Assembly: GCF_003601985.1 (NCBI RefSeq)
Contig: NZ_QZXA01000005.1
Location: forward strand, 310,001-374,000
Direction: 5' to 3'
Source: Mesorhizobium jarvisii
GTDB lineage: Bacteria; Pseudomonadota; Alphaproteobacteria; Rhizobiales; Rhizobiaceae
Length of the DNA: 64,000 bases
Part shown: positions 1 to 8,505 of the stretch, piece after piece
Numbering within the stretch: position 1 is the first letter of the stretch
Layout of the letters: each line of letters begins with the position of its first letter
The notes under the pieces: model-generated
Database searches by the model: none
What the model saw: only the letters and a program-made list of their open reading frames with translations
Told to the model about the DNA's origin: nothing
Position numbers and translations under genes: made by a program

Positions 1-962
1 AATTCGGTATCGCCACGGCTCTCGCCATCCTGTCGGCGCCGATGGCGTCGGCACAGGAGGCGGTCAGTGCGGACGAGATGGCCGCGCTGTGCCACGGCGG
101 CGGCCTGTCCACATGCGTGAGCGCAACGATCCCGGCCGCGGGCACGCCAACAGTGCAGCGGTGGATGAGCCCCGACGTAGGCGCCGCTTGGGCGGCGGGA
201 TACAAGGGCAAGGGCGTCACGATCACGATAGTCGACGATTTCTCCAGCACATCGCGCTTCTCCGGCAATTTCGGTGTCGGGGTTCAAACCCAGCGCCACG
301 GTGAATGGACGCGTGAGGAAGCCGGCATGATCGCGCCCTTGGCGACCATCAGGTCGAAGGACTTCTCAACCGGTTCCGCCGTCGGCCTGGCGCCCGGCCT
401 GAACGTGCTCAATCTGAGCTACGGCATGTACGCCAGGGCGGGCTACAGCTCGAACCAGATCGGCTGGGCCCCGGAAGAGGCCTCCATCATCTCCTATGCC
501 ACCAGGGGAACGGCTGTTGTTTCGAAGGCCGCGGGCAACGATTCGGTTGCCGTGGGCGGGATCACGAACGGCCAGCAGGACTATCTCGACCTTGCCCTGA
601 TTGGAAAACCATCCGCGATCTTCGTCGGTGCGCTGTCCACCAACGGCACAACGTCCAGCAAGGCCCAGCTTGCCTGGTATTCCAACACCGCCGGCTCCAA
701 TCCGCTGGTGCAAAGCCACTTCCTCGTTGTTGGTGTCGATGGAAGCAAGACAGGCCTTTATGGCACCTCCTTCGCCGCACCGATCATTTCAGGATATGCG
801 GCGATCATCGGCAGCAAATTCACCAGCGCCACGCCAATCCAGATCACCAACGATCTGCTCAACACGGCTCGTACCGACACGCTGGTCAACTACAACGCCT
901 CCGTCTACGGCAAGGGCGAGGCAAGCCTTTCGCGCGCGCTGGCTCCCACGGCGATCAGGTAG
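1..962 (+). CDS. Subtilisin-like (S8) secreted serine peptidase, 5' end cut by window
   Basis: Probable exported serine protease of the subtilase (S8) family. The reading frame is open from base 3, before the first ATG at 42, and the residues there (FGIATALAILSAPMASAQ) look like the end of a signal peptide, so the true start lies outside the window. The catalytic triad is recognisable: Asp in IVDDFSS (codons 234-239), His in QRHGEW (297-299) and Ser in YGTSFAAP (768-770). SKAAGND supplies the expected oxyanion-hole Asn. The His motif departs from the usual HGTHVAG, reading HGEWTREEA, so this is a divergent subgroup. About 300 mature residues suggests a bare catalytic domain without a C-terminal anchor. 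It is convergent with the CCA-adding enzyme. Substrate unknown. Confidence 0.85.
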   Translation, partial: FGIATALAILSAPMASAQEAVSADEMAALCHGGGLSTCVSATIPAAGTPTVQRWMSPDVGAAWAAGYKGKGVTITIVDDFSSTSRFSGNFGVGVQTQRHGEWTREEAGMIAPLATIRSKDFSTGSAVGLAPGLNVLNLSYGMYARAGYSSNQIGWAPEEASIISYATRGTAVVSKAAGNDSVAVGGITNGQQDYLDLALIGKPSAIFVGALSTNGTTSSKAQLAWYSNTAGSNPLVQSHFLVVGVDGSKTGLYGTSFAAPIISGYAAIIGSKFTSATPIQITNDLLNTARTDTLVNYNASVYGKGEASLSRALAPTAIR

Positions 963-1042
963 GAAAGCGACGCTTCGCCCGGTCAAATCGTCGCCTCGGT
1001 TATGGCTTTTCTTTCGGCACGGTCGTCCGGCCAGGATCAAGT

Positions 1043-2305
1043 CTAAGCTTCAAGCGCCTTCGCGGCGCGTTCGAGCAGCGCGCCGCGATCGGGGGCAAAT
1101 CCCGCCTCGATCCATTCGGTCTCGAGGTTCTTGAGGATTTCGCCCAGCTTCGGCCCCGGCGTGGCGCCGAGCGCCGTCAGGTCGGCGCCTTTCAGCGGAA
1201 ACACCGGTTTTTCCCATTTGAGCGCGAAGGCCAGCAGGCGCGAAAAGCCGCCGGCTTCGAGCAGCGCGTTATTGTCCTCGACAGCGCGCACCCGGGCTCC
1301 GGCAAGCGACAGCCGCAGGCGGTCGACAACCCCTTGCCGGTCGCCGCGATAGAGCCTTTTCGCCAGTTCGCCCTCGGTCGTCTTCGGCTCAACGGTCGTG
1401 GAGATCGCCCAGTAGCGCAAACGGTCTGATTCCGCGGTCGAAAACCTCAGCCGCTCGGCCAGCGTCTTCATGCGCGCGGCATCCGGCGGCACGATCGCCT
1501 CCAGCCGCAGCATCGGATCGGCCGCCCAGCCCAGATCCTTCTCCGCCTTGGTCAGCCCGTGGATCGCGTCGATGCCCCATTTCTCGCTTTCCGGCAGCGC
1601 GGCGGTCAAAACGCCAGCCTGCCGCATCCACAACAGCGCCCGCGACGGATCAGGCGCCGAAAGCAGTTTCTTCAGCTCGGACCAGACGCGCTCCGCCGAA
1701 AGTTGCGCCAGGCCATCCTTCAGCCGGGCGCAGGCCTTCAGCCCCTCGGCGTCAGGCCGGCCTTCGCCATACCAGGCGAAAAAGCGGAAAAAGCGCAGGA
1801 TGCGTAGATAATCCTCACGGATGCGTGCCTCCGCATCACCGATAAAGCGCAGCCGTCGCACCTCGATATCGGCGATGCCGCCGACCAGGTCGACGACGGA
1901 GCCATCCGCGTCCGCGTAGAGGGCGTTGATGGTGAAGTCGCGCCGCTCGGCATCGAGTTTCCAGTCGCGCCCGAACGACACCTTGGCGCGGCGGCCGTCG
2001 GTCTCGACATCGGCGCGCAAAGTGGTGATTTCATAGGGCTTACCGCCGGCGACCACCGTGACGGTACCATGCTCGATACCGGTCGGCACCGGCTTGAAAC
2101 CCTCCGTCTCGGCGCGGCGGATGATTTCCTCCGGCAAACAGGTGGTGGCGATGTCGACATCGGCGACCGGCTGGCCCATCAGCGTGTTGCGCACGGCGCC
2201 CCCGGCGACACGGGCCTCCTCGCCGCCTTCTGCCAGGGCGGCAAGCAGGCGCTGCAAATGCTTGTCGGCAAGCCAGTCGGCCCTGCCCGCGATCGAAACA
2301 CTCAC
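1043..2305 (-). CDS. cca: CCA tRNA nucleotidyltransferase (class II)
   Basis: Adds or repairs the 3' CCA end of tRNAs in the cytoplasm (poly(A) polymerase/CCA-adding family). The nucleotidyltransferase head shows GGAVRN (residues 35-40), the metal-binding Asp pair in DVDIATT (D49, D51), RRDFTINALY (121-130) and an EDYLRILR segment (about 164-171). The C-terminal half is the RNA-binding body. At 420 aa it has normal length. The start is GTG at 2305, overlapping the stop of the upstream NUDIX gene as GTGA, so translation is probably coupled. It is the last gene of a leftward DUF1285-NUDIX-CCA operon. Whether it adds all of CCA or only part cannot be read by eye. Confidence 0.95.
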   Translation of the reverse strand: MSVSIAGRADWLADKHLQRLLAALAEGGEEARVAGGAVRNTLMGQPVADVDIATTCLPEEIIRRAETEGFKPVPTGIEHGTVTVVAGGKPYEITTLRADVETDGRRAKVSFGRDWKLDAERRDFTINALYADADGSVVDLVGGIADIEVRRLRFIGDAEARIREDYLRILRFFRFFAWYGEGRPDAEGLKACARLKDGLAQLSAERVWSELKKLLSAPDPSRALLWMRQAGVLTAALPESEKWGIDAIHGLTKAEKDLGWAADPMLRLEAIVPPDAARMKTLAERLRFSTAESDRLRYWAISTTVEPKTTEGELAKRLYRGDRQGVVDRLRLSLAGARVRAVEDNNALLEAGGFSRLLAFALKWEKPVFPLKGADLTALGATPGPKLGEILKNLETEWIEAGFAPDRGALLERAAKALEA

Positions 2306-2937
2306 GCATAGAGCCTTTCATAGAGCGTGCGGATGATGCCGGCGGTGACGCCCCAGATGCGGCGGTCGCCATAGGGCATGTCGTAGAAGAACCATTCGAG
2401 ATCGTTCCACATGCGGCTGTCGCGCTTGTGATTCACCGGATCCATCAGAAAGCGCAGCGGCACTTCGAAGGCGGCATCGACCTCGTCGGCATTCAAGTCG
2501 AGCTGGAAGCCGGGCCGCACGATGCCCAGCACCGGCGCGATGCGATAGCCGCTGCCGGCGACATAGTCGGGCATGCGGCCGATGATCTCGATGCGGTCCT
2601 GATCGAGGCCGATCTCCTCGAAGGTTTCGCGCAGCGCCGCCGCCTCCGGGCTGGCATCGGTCGCATCGATGGTGCCGCCGGGAAAGGCCACCTGCCCCGA
2701 ATGGTTGCGCAGCTTTTCGGCCCGCTTGGTCAGCAAAACCGTCGCTTCGTCTTCGTGATCGACCACGGGGATCAGCACCGCCGCATTGCGCAGCGGCTTG
2801 CCCGGGTTCAGCCGCGGATGGCCCGGATTGAAGCGATGGTCGCCATAATCGTCGCCGGCATGGGCATCCGGCTGGGCGGCGAAGCGCGCGCGAAAATCCG
2901 CCGATGAAAACGGCATCAGTGACACGCGGTCCATCAT
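2302..2937 (-). CDS. NUDIX hydrolase, CoA pyrophosphatase (NudL-like)
   Basis: Likely hydrolyses coenzyme A or acyl-CoA diphosphates. It carries the NudL/UPF0035 signature LLTKRAEKLRNHSGQVAFPGG in two blocks (residues 68-88) running into a NUDIX box with ALRETFEEIGL (101-111). Length is 211 aa. The frame stays open far upstream, but that part overlaps the DUF1285 gene. I place the start at the ATG at 2937, where ATGA overlaps the DUF1285 stop; a second ATG follows immediately. The 3' end overlaps the GTG start of cca. It sits in the middle of a tightly coupled three-gene operon. The enzyme class is secure from the signature; the substrate is inferred from the family. Confidence 0.9.
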   Translation of the reverse strand: MMDRVSLMPFSSADFRARFAAQPDAHAGDDYGDHRFNPGHPRLNPGKPLRNAAVLIPVVDHEDEATVLLTKRAEKLRNHSGQVAFPGGTIDATDASPEAAALRETFEEIGLDQDRIEIIGRMPDYVAGSGYRIAPVLGIVRPGFQLDLNADEVDAAFEVPLRFLMDPVNHKRDSRMWNDLEWFFYDMPYGDRRIWGVTAGIIRTLYERLYA

Positions 2938-3569
2938 ACGCTGAGCCGTTTCAACTGGTCCGCCGGCATGATCGGGAACACCGCGCCCTTTGAGCGCACG
3001 GCAAACATCGCCTTGCCGCCGATCTCGATCTCCTCGCCATGCCCGACCAGCTCGTACATGACAGGCCGCCCGACCAGCGCTTCCAGCCTGCCGCGCACCA
3101 ACACATAGGGCTTCAGGCCCCCGGTCTCGTTCTCGTCGATGAAACGCAGCGGCCGTTCCGGCCCCGCCTCGACCACGTCGCCGACATTGGTGCGGAAGGT
3201 GATGATCTGTTCGTCGCCACTGCCCGAAACATCCATTTCGACGGCGATGAACGGCGCATCGGCGACGCGGATGCCGACCTTTTCCACAGGCGTGACCAGA
3301 TAAGTCCTTCCGTCCGCGTCCTTGCGCAGCACCGAGGAAAAAAGCTGCACCAGCGGCATGCGGCCGATCGGCGTGCCGAGATAGAACCAGGTGCCGTCGG
3401 CCTTGATCTCCATGTCGAGATCGCCGCAAAAGTCGGGATTCCAGCGTTCGACGGGCGCCGCACCCTTGCCGGCACGCGCCGCGCGCGAGATCAGCGCTTC
3501 CAGGCCGCGCGCCTCGGTTGCCTGCGTAAGGCTTTGTTGGCGATGTTCGTCGTGTTCCGTCATCGTCAC
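2934..3569 (-). CDS. DUF1285 domain-containing protein
   Basis: Protein of unknown function, 211 aa, matching from memory the DUF1285 family found with NUDIX and cca genes in rhizobia. Visible features include an acidic and Gln-rich N-terminus, then a core with WNPDFCGDLDMEI and GTWFYLGTPIGRMPLVQLFSS, and a C-terminus rich in beta-like segments. There is no signal peptide or membrane segment, so it should be cytoplasmic. It is the first gene of a leftward operon and is divergent from the MoxR operon; the 135 bp between them should hold both promoters. The stop overlaps the NUDIX start (ATGA). The family name is moderately sure; the function is unknown. Confidence 0.85.
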   Translation of the reverse strand: MTMTEHDEHRQQSLTQATEARGLEALISRAARAGKGAAPVERWNPDFCGDLDMEIKADGTWFYLGTPIGRMPLVQLFSSVLRKDADGRTYLVTPVEKVGIRVADAPFIAVEMDVSGSGDEQIITFRTNVGDVVEAGPERPLRFIDENETGGLKPYVLVRGRLEALVGRPVMYELVGHGEEIEIGGKAMFAVRSKGAVFPIMPADQLKRLSV

Positions 3570-3704
3570 GAAATAGTCACTGTTGTTCCGCTTGTCAGCC
3601 TAAGTCTGTGATTTAAGTTCGACCATAGGCGCTACGCGAGGCCGAATCGCGGCAACCTATGATATGGTGCGGGCCGGTATTTCCAACCAAAGGGATCGAG
3701 CCGA

Positions 3705-4709
3705 ATGAGCGTGATGGTCAAGGAAAGCCCGATCAGCGAAACGGATATGATCGCCGAGGCCGAAAAGGCGCTGGCCGACATTTCCAGAATCCGCGACGGG
3801 GTCGGCCGGGTGATCTTCGGCCAGGAGAGTGTTATCGAGCGGACGCTCGTGGCGCTGCTGGCCGGTGGCCATGCGCTGCTGGTCGGTGTTCCCGGCCTCG
3901 CCAAGACCAAGCTGGTCGAAACGCTGGGAATCGTGCTCGGCCTCGATTCGCGCCGCATCCAGTTTACGCCCGACCTGATGCCGTCCGACATCCTCGGTTC
4001 CGAGGTGATGGAGCAGGACGAGACCGGCAAACGTTCCTTCCGCTTTATCCCCGGGCCGATCTTCGCCCAGCTGCTGATGGCTGACGAGATCAACCGCGCC
4101 TCGCCGCGCACCCAGTCGGCGCTGCTGCAGGCCATGCAGGAATACCACGTCACCATTGCCGGCGCCCGCTATGACCTGCCCGCCCCCTTCCATGTGCTGG
4201 CGACGCAGAACCCGCTGGAGCAGGAAGGCACCTATCCGTTGCCGGAAGCCCAGCTCGACCGCTTCCTGATGCAGGTCGATATCCTCTACCCCGAAATCGA
4301 GGCCGAGCGCCGCATCCTCCTGGAAACCACAGGCATCGAGGACGCCAAGGCGCAGAACGTGCTGCAGCCGGCGCGATTGAAGGAGATCCAGACGCTCATC
4401 CGCCGCATGCCGGTGCCCGAAAGCGTCGTCGAGGCGATCCTCACTCTGGTGCGTTCGGCGCGTCCCGGGCAAGGCAATGCCGAGACCGACAAGCATGTCG
4501 CCTGGGGTCCCGGCCCGCGCGCCAGCCAGGCGCTGATGCTGTGCACGAGGGCGCGCGCGCTCTACGATGGGCGGCTGGCGCCCTCGGTCGACGACGTGCG
4601 GGCGCTGGCCGAGCCGGCGCTACAGCACCGCATGGCGCTGACCTTCGCCGCCCGCGCCGAAGGCACCAGCGTACGTGACGTGGTGGCGAAACTCGTGAAA
4701 GGGATTTGA
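3705..4709 (+). CDS. MoxR-family AAA+ ATPase
   Basis: AAA+ ATPase of the MoxR type (334 aa), a family thought to act as chaperone for assembly or activation of partner proteins carrying von Willebrand A domains. Walker A is GVPGLAKTKL (residues 61-70), Walker B LLMADEIN (123-130), and the sensor region reads VLATQNPLEQEGTYPLPEAQ (164-183), which is typical MoxR. It heads a rightward operon whose next genes encode DUF58 and large membrane proteins with VWA-like parts, the standard MoxR context. The stop overlaps the next start (TGATG). The target in this organism cannot be deduced from sequence. Confidence 0.95.
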   Translation: MSVMVKESPISETDMIAEAEKALADISRIRDGVGRVIFGQESVIERTLVALLAGGHALLVGVPGLAKTKLVETLGIVLGLDSRRIQFTPDLMPSDILGSEVMEQDETGKRSFRFIPGPIFAQLLMADEINRASPRTQSALLQAMQEYHVTIAGARYDLPAPFHVLATQNPLEQEGTYPLPEAQLDRFLMQVDILYPEIEAERRILLETTGIEDAKAQNVLQPARLKEIQTLIRRMPVPESVVEAILTLVRSARPGQGNAETDKHVAWGPGPRASQALMLCTRARALYDGRLAPSVDDVRALAEPALQHRMALTFAARAEGTSVRDVVAKLVKGI

Positions 4710-5686
4710 TGGCGCGTATCGGCGAGGTCCAGGCTCCGGCAGCGACGCGCGACGCGCTCGCCCGTGGCCGGTTGCGGGCTTCGCTGGTGCCCGACCTGCT
4801 GGTCGAGGCGCGGCGCATCGTCAACACCGTGATCGCCGGCTGGCATGGCCGCCGCAAACGAGGCATCGGCGAGAATTTCTGGCAGTTCCGGCCCTATGTC
4901 GAGGGCGACTCCTCACGCATCGACTGGCGCCGCTCGGCGCGCGACGACCACACCTATGTGCGCGACCGCGAATGGGAAGCCGCCCATACGGTATGGCTGT
5001 GGGCCGACCCCTCGCCGTCCATGCTCTACAAATCGACCGGCGCCAGCGTCTCCAAGCAGTCGCGCGCGCTGGTGCTGGCGCTGGCCATGGCCGAATTGTT
5101 GTCGCGCAGCGGCGAGCGCATCGCCTGGCCGGGCCTGACCGATCCGTTCACCGCCCGCAACGGCGCCGAGCGCATCGCCGCCCAGCTGATGCATGCCGGC
5201 GACTTGCCGGCGAAGCCTGACCTCACCGACATCAGGCGCTTCTGCGACATCGTCATCGCCAGCGATTTCCTCGACCCGGTCGAGGAGACGATGGAATGGC
5301 TCGACGTGCTCGCCCGCCATGGCGTGCGAGCCCATCTGATCGAGGTTGCCGACCCGGCCGAGGAAACCTTCCCCTATGCCGGCCGCACCGAGTTCACCGA
5401 CCCCGAGACCGGCGAAAAGCTGACCGCCGGACGCGCCGAAATGCTCGGTGACGAATACCGCCTGCTCTACACCGCCCGCCGCCAGGAGCTGGCCGGCTGG
5501 TGCAAGCGGCTCGGCTGGAGTTTTACCGTCAACCACACCGATCGGCTCGCGTCCGACGCGCTGGTGCGCCTGCACATGGCCATGACCGCCGATGGGGGTT
5601 ATGCCGGGCCTAGCGCCGGCGGCCGCGCTGGTCAATTCGGGCCGACCGCCGCTGGCGGTCAACCTGGAAAGGTGGTTGGCGCATGA
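4709..5686 (+). CDS. DUF58 domain-containing protein (MoxR partner)
   Basis: Cytoplasmic or peripheral protein of the DUF58 family, 325 aa, regularly encoded beside MoxR ATPases. The hallmark block is present at about residues 48-75: RRKRGIGENFWQFRPYVEGD followed by SSRIDWRRSARDD and VRDREWE. A VWA-like stretch with WADPSPSM follows, a partly conserved MIDAS DxSxS. An upstream TTG at 4706 is possible, but the ATG at 4709 gives a one-base overlap with the moxR stop. The end overlaps the next gene as ATGA. It probably forms a complex with the MoxR ATPase and the two downstream membrane proteins; this is inferred from gene order. Confidence 0.9.
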   Translation: MARIGEVQAPAATRDALARGRLRASLVPDLLVEARRIVNTVIAGWHGRRKRGIGENFWQFRPYVEGDSSRIDWRRSARDDHTYVRDREWEAAHTVWLWADPSPSMLYKSTGASVSKQSRALVLALAMAELLSRSGERIAWPGLTDPFTARNGAERIAAQLMHAGDLPAKPDLTDIRRFCDIVIASDFLDPVEETMEWLDVLARHGVRAHLIEVADPAEETFPYAGRTEFTDPETGEKLTAGRAEMLGDEYRLLYTARRQELAGWCKRLGWSFTVNHTDRLASDALVRLHMAMTADGGYAGPSAGGRAGQFGPTAAGGQPGKVVGA

Positions 5687-8502
5687 GCTGGCTGCCGCTC
5701 TCCTTTGGCGCTCCCACGGTGCTGTGGGGCCTGCTGGCGCTGCCGGTGATCTGGTGGCTGCTCAGGCTGACGCCGCCCAAGCCGCAGGCCGAGATCTTCC
5801 CGCCGCTGAAGATCCTGGCGCGCGTCTTGAAGCGCGAGGAGACGCCGCATCAAAGCCCCTGGTGGCTGACGCTGCTCAGGCTGCTGATGGCGGGCCTCAT
5901 CGTCGCGGCCCTGGCCGAGCCGGTCTTCAACCCGCGCGAAAAACTGCCGGCCGAGGGTGCAGCCCTTGCACTGGTCATCGACAATGACTGGGCGAGCGCC
6001 GCCGACTGGAACAAGCGCGTCGCCACCGCCGAGCGGCTCATCAAGGATGCCGGCTCGAACGGCGTGCCGGTCATCATCGCCTTCACCGCCGAAAAGGCCA
6101 ATGCGGAGATCGGCCCCTTCGATGCCGCCGCCGCACTCGACCGGCTGCGCGCCGCCAAGCCGCGGCCGATCCCGACCGACCGGCCCGCCGTCTATGCCCG
6201 CGTCGCCGGCGTGCTGCAGACCTTGCCCGGCGCCAGTGTCGCCGTGCTGGCCGACGGCCTCGCGGCCAAGGGCGACGAGGCCGCCTTCAACACGCTGTTG
6301 TCGAAGAATGCGGCACGCGTGGTTTGGGCAACGGCCGACCGGCTTTCGCTGACCGGCCTCACCGGCGCGGACAACCAGGTCGACGGTTTCGCGCTCACCG
6401 CCATCCGCGCGCCGGGTGACCCGGCACCGGCGCAGGTCACCGCCGGCGCCTTCGACGACAAGGGCCGCCGCATCGCCGATGCGACGCTGACCTTCACGCC
6501 CGGCGAAGCCACCGCCACCGGCACCATGGCGGTGCCGTTCGAGCTGCGCAACGACTTCGCTTCGATCGCCCTCGACGGCGAACGCCAGGCGGGTGCGGTG
6601 CGCGTGCTCGACGAAAGCTCCAAGCGCCGCCGCGTCGGGCTCTTATCGCAGGCCGAGGCCGACCAGGCGCAGCCGCTTCTGTCACCGCTCTACTATATCA
6701 GGCGCGCGCTGCAGCCCTTCGCCGATCTGGTCGAACCCTCCAGCGCCGATCTCGCCGACGCCATCCCGCAGATCCTCGACCAGAAGCCGGCGATGATCAT
6801 CATGGCCGACATCGGCACCATTCCGGCGCAGGTCCGGCAGCGATTGGTCGACTGGGTCGACAATGGCGGTACGCTGGTGCGTTTCGCCGGCTCGCGGCTG
6901 GCCGCCGCCGGCAATGACGACGATCTGCTGCCGGTTCGCCTGCGCACCGGCGAGCGTTCGCTCGGTGGCGCGCTGTCCTGGACCTCGCCGCAGCCGGTCA
7001 CCGAATTCCCCAAGGCCGGTCCCTTCGCCGATCTGGCGCCGCCCACTGAAGTCACCGTGAGCAGGCAGGTGCTGGCCGAACCGACGCCCGATATCGTCGA
7101 GCGCACCTGGGCCGCTCTTGCCGACGGCACGCCGCTGGTCACCGGGCTGAAGAAGGGCAAGGGCACGCTGGTGCTGTTCCACGTCACGCCCGAGGCGACA
7201 TGGTCGAACCTGCCGATCTCGGGCAGCTTCGTCGAGATGCTGCGCCGCATCGTGCAGCTGTCGCGCAACCAGGGCGCGGCGATCGCCAATGCCGAAGCCG
7301 CCGCCACATCGCTGGCACCCTACCGCATGATCGCGGCCGACGGCTCGCTGGTGCCGCCGACGCCGGATGCACGGCCGCTGGTGCCGAGCGCCGGCGCGCG
7401 GGTGACCTTCGAGAACCCGCCCGGCCTTTACGGCTCGGATACCGGCGTCTTCGCCCACAACCTGCTCGACGCCGCAAGCACGTTCGTGCCGCTGGCGCGC
7501 CCGCAACTCACTGTTCCGGTCACATCAATCCAGTACGCCTTCGATGAATCCCGCAATCTGAAAGGTTCGCTGGTCACATCAGCCCTGGTGCTGATGCTGC
7601 TCGACACGCTGGCCGTGTTCTGGATGGGCGGGCTGTTCTCGCGCCGGCGGCGCCGTGCCGGCGCTGTGGCCACCACCGCAGCGGTCGTGATCGCGCTTGG
7701 CGCGCTGTTCGGCCATGCCGATTTCGCCCGCGCCGACGATGCCAAGCCGGGCGACGAGGCGGCCATCACGGCGATTTCGAAGACCCGCATCGCCTATGTG
7801 CTGACCGGCGTGCCGGGCGACGATTCGATCAGCCGCGCCGGGCTCGAGGGCCTGACCCGCTTCCTGATCGAAAAGACCGCGCTGGAACCCGGCGCGCCTG
7901 CCGGTGTCGACATTGCGAAGGACGAACTGTCCTTCTATCCGCTGATCTACTGGCCGATCGATCCGGCCGCCCCGATGCCGAGCCAGGCTGCGATCGCCCG
8001 CATCGACGCCTATATGCAACAGGGCGGCACGGTGCTGTTCGACACGCGCGACCAGTTCGCCAACGGCATCGGCGCCGATTCGACCAGCCCGGCGACAGAG
8101 CGGCTGCGCGACATCCTCGCCAACCTCAACGTGCCGCCGCTGGAGCCCGTGCCGTCGGACCACGTGCTGACCAAGTCCTTCTTCATCCTGCCGGAGTTCC
8201 CCGGCCGCTTCGCCGGCAGCCCGCTCTGGGTCGAGGCCTCGCTCGACGCCAGCAACGCCGACAACCGGCCGGTGCGCACCGGCGACGGCGTCTCGCCGAT
8301 CATGATCACCGCCAATGATTTCGCCGGCGCCTGGGCGGTCGACGAGAATGGCGACCCGCTGCTGCCGACCGTGCCAGCCGACCCGATGCAGCGCGTCTAC
8401 GCGCTGCGCGCCGGCGTCAACATCATGATGTATATGCTGACCGGCAACTACAAATCCGACCAGGTGCATGTCCCCATTCTGCTCGAACGGCTGGGGCAGT
8501 AA
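5683..8502 (+). CDS. Large membrane protein: BatA-like N-terminus and DUF4159 C-terminus
   Basis: A 939-residue inner-membrane protein. The N-terminus has the BatA/aerotolerance type arrangement: hydrophobic segments near residues 8-28 and 60-80 with an intervening PPKPQAEIFPPLKIL. A long soluble, probably periplasmic VWA-like part follows. Two more hydrophobic stretches lie near 629-650 and 658-680. The last about 240 residues (from TRIAYVLTGVPGDD) match the DUF4159 domain, including YPLIYWPIDP and GGTVLFDTRDQ. The start overlaps the DUF58 stop by ATGA, and the next gene begins three bases after this one ends. Function unknown; the setting implies a component assembled or remodelled by the MoxR ATPase. 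Confidence 0.88.
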   Translation: MSWLPLSFGAPTVLWGLLALPVIWWLLRLTPPKPQAEIFPPLKILARVLKREETPHQSPWWLTLLRLLMAGLIVAALAEPVFNPREKLPAEGAALALVIDNDWASAADWNKRVATAERLIKDAGSNGVPVIIAFTAEKANAEIGPFDAAAALDRLRAAKPRPIPTDRPAVYARVAGVLQTLPGASVAVLADGLAAKGDEAAFNTLLSKNAARVVWATADRLSLTGLTGADNQVDGFALTAIRAPGDPAPAQVTAGAFDDKGRRIADATLTFTPGEATATGTMAVPFELRNDFASIALDGERQAGAVRVLDESSKRRRVGLLSQAEADQAQPLLSPLYYIRRALQPFADLVEPSSADLADAIPQILDQKPAMIIMADIGTIPAQVRQRLVDWVDNGGTLVRFAGSRLAAAGNDDDLLPVRLRTGERSLGGALSWTSPQPVTEFPKAGPFADLAPPTEVTVSRQVLAEPTPDIVERTWAALADGTPLVTGLKKGKGTLVLFHVTPEATWSNLPISGSFVEMLRRIVQLSRNQGAAIANAEAAATSLAPYRMIAADGSLVPPTPDARPLVPSAGARVTFENPPGLYGSDTGVFAHNLLDAASTFVPLARPQLTVPVTSIQYAFDESRNLKGSLVTSALVLMLLDTLAVFWMGGLFSRRRRRAGAVATTAAVVIALGALFGHADFARADDAKPGDEAAITAISKTRIAYVLTGVPGDDSISRAGLEGLTRFLIEKTALEPGAPAGVDIAKDELSFYPLIYWPIDPAAPMPSQAAIARIDAYMQQGGTVLFDTRDQFANGIGADSTSPATERLRDILANLNVPPLEPVPSDHVLTKSFFILPEFPGRFAGSPLWVEASLDASNADNRPVRTGDGVSPIMITANDFAGAWAVDENGDPLLPTVPADPMQRVYALRAGVNIMMYMLTGNYKSDQVHVPILLERLGQ

Positions 8503-8505
8503 CCA

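Noticed and set aside
275..300. tRNA T-arm-like GGTTCAAACCC
   Set aside because: Lies inside the protease coding frame with no cloverleaf around it.
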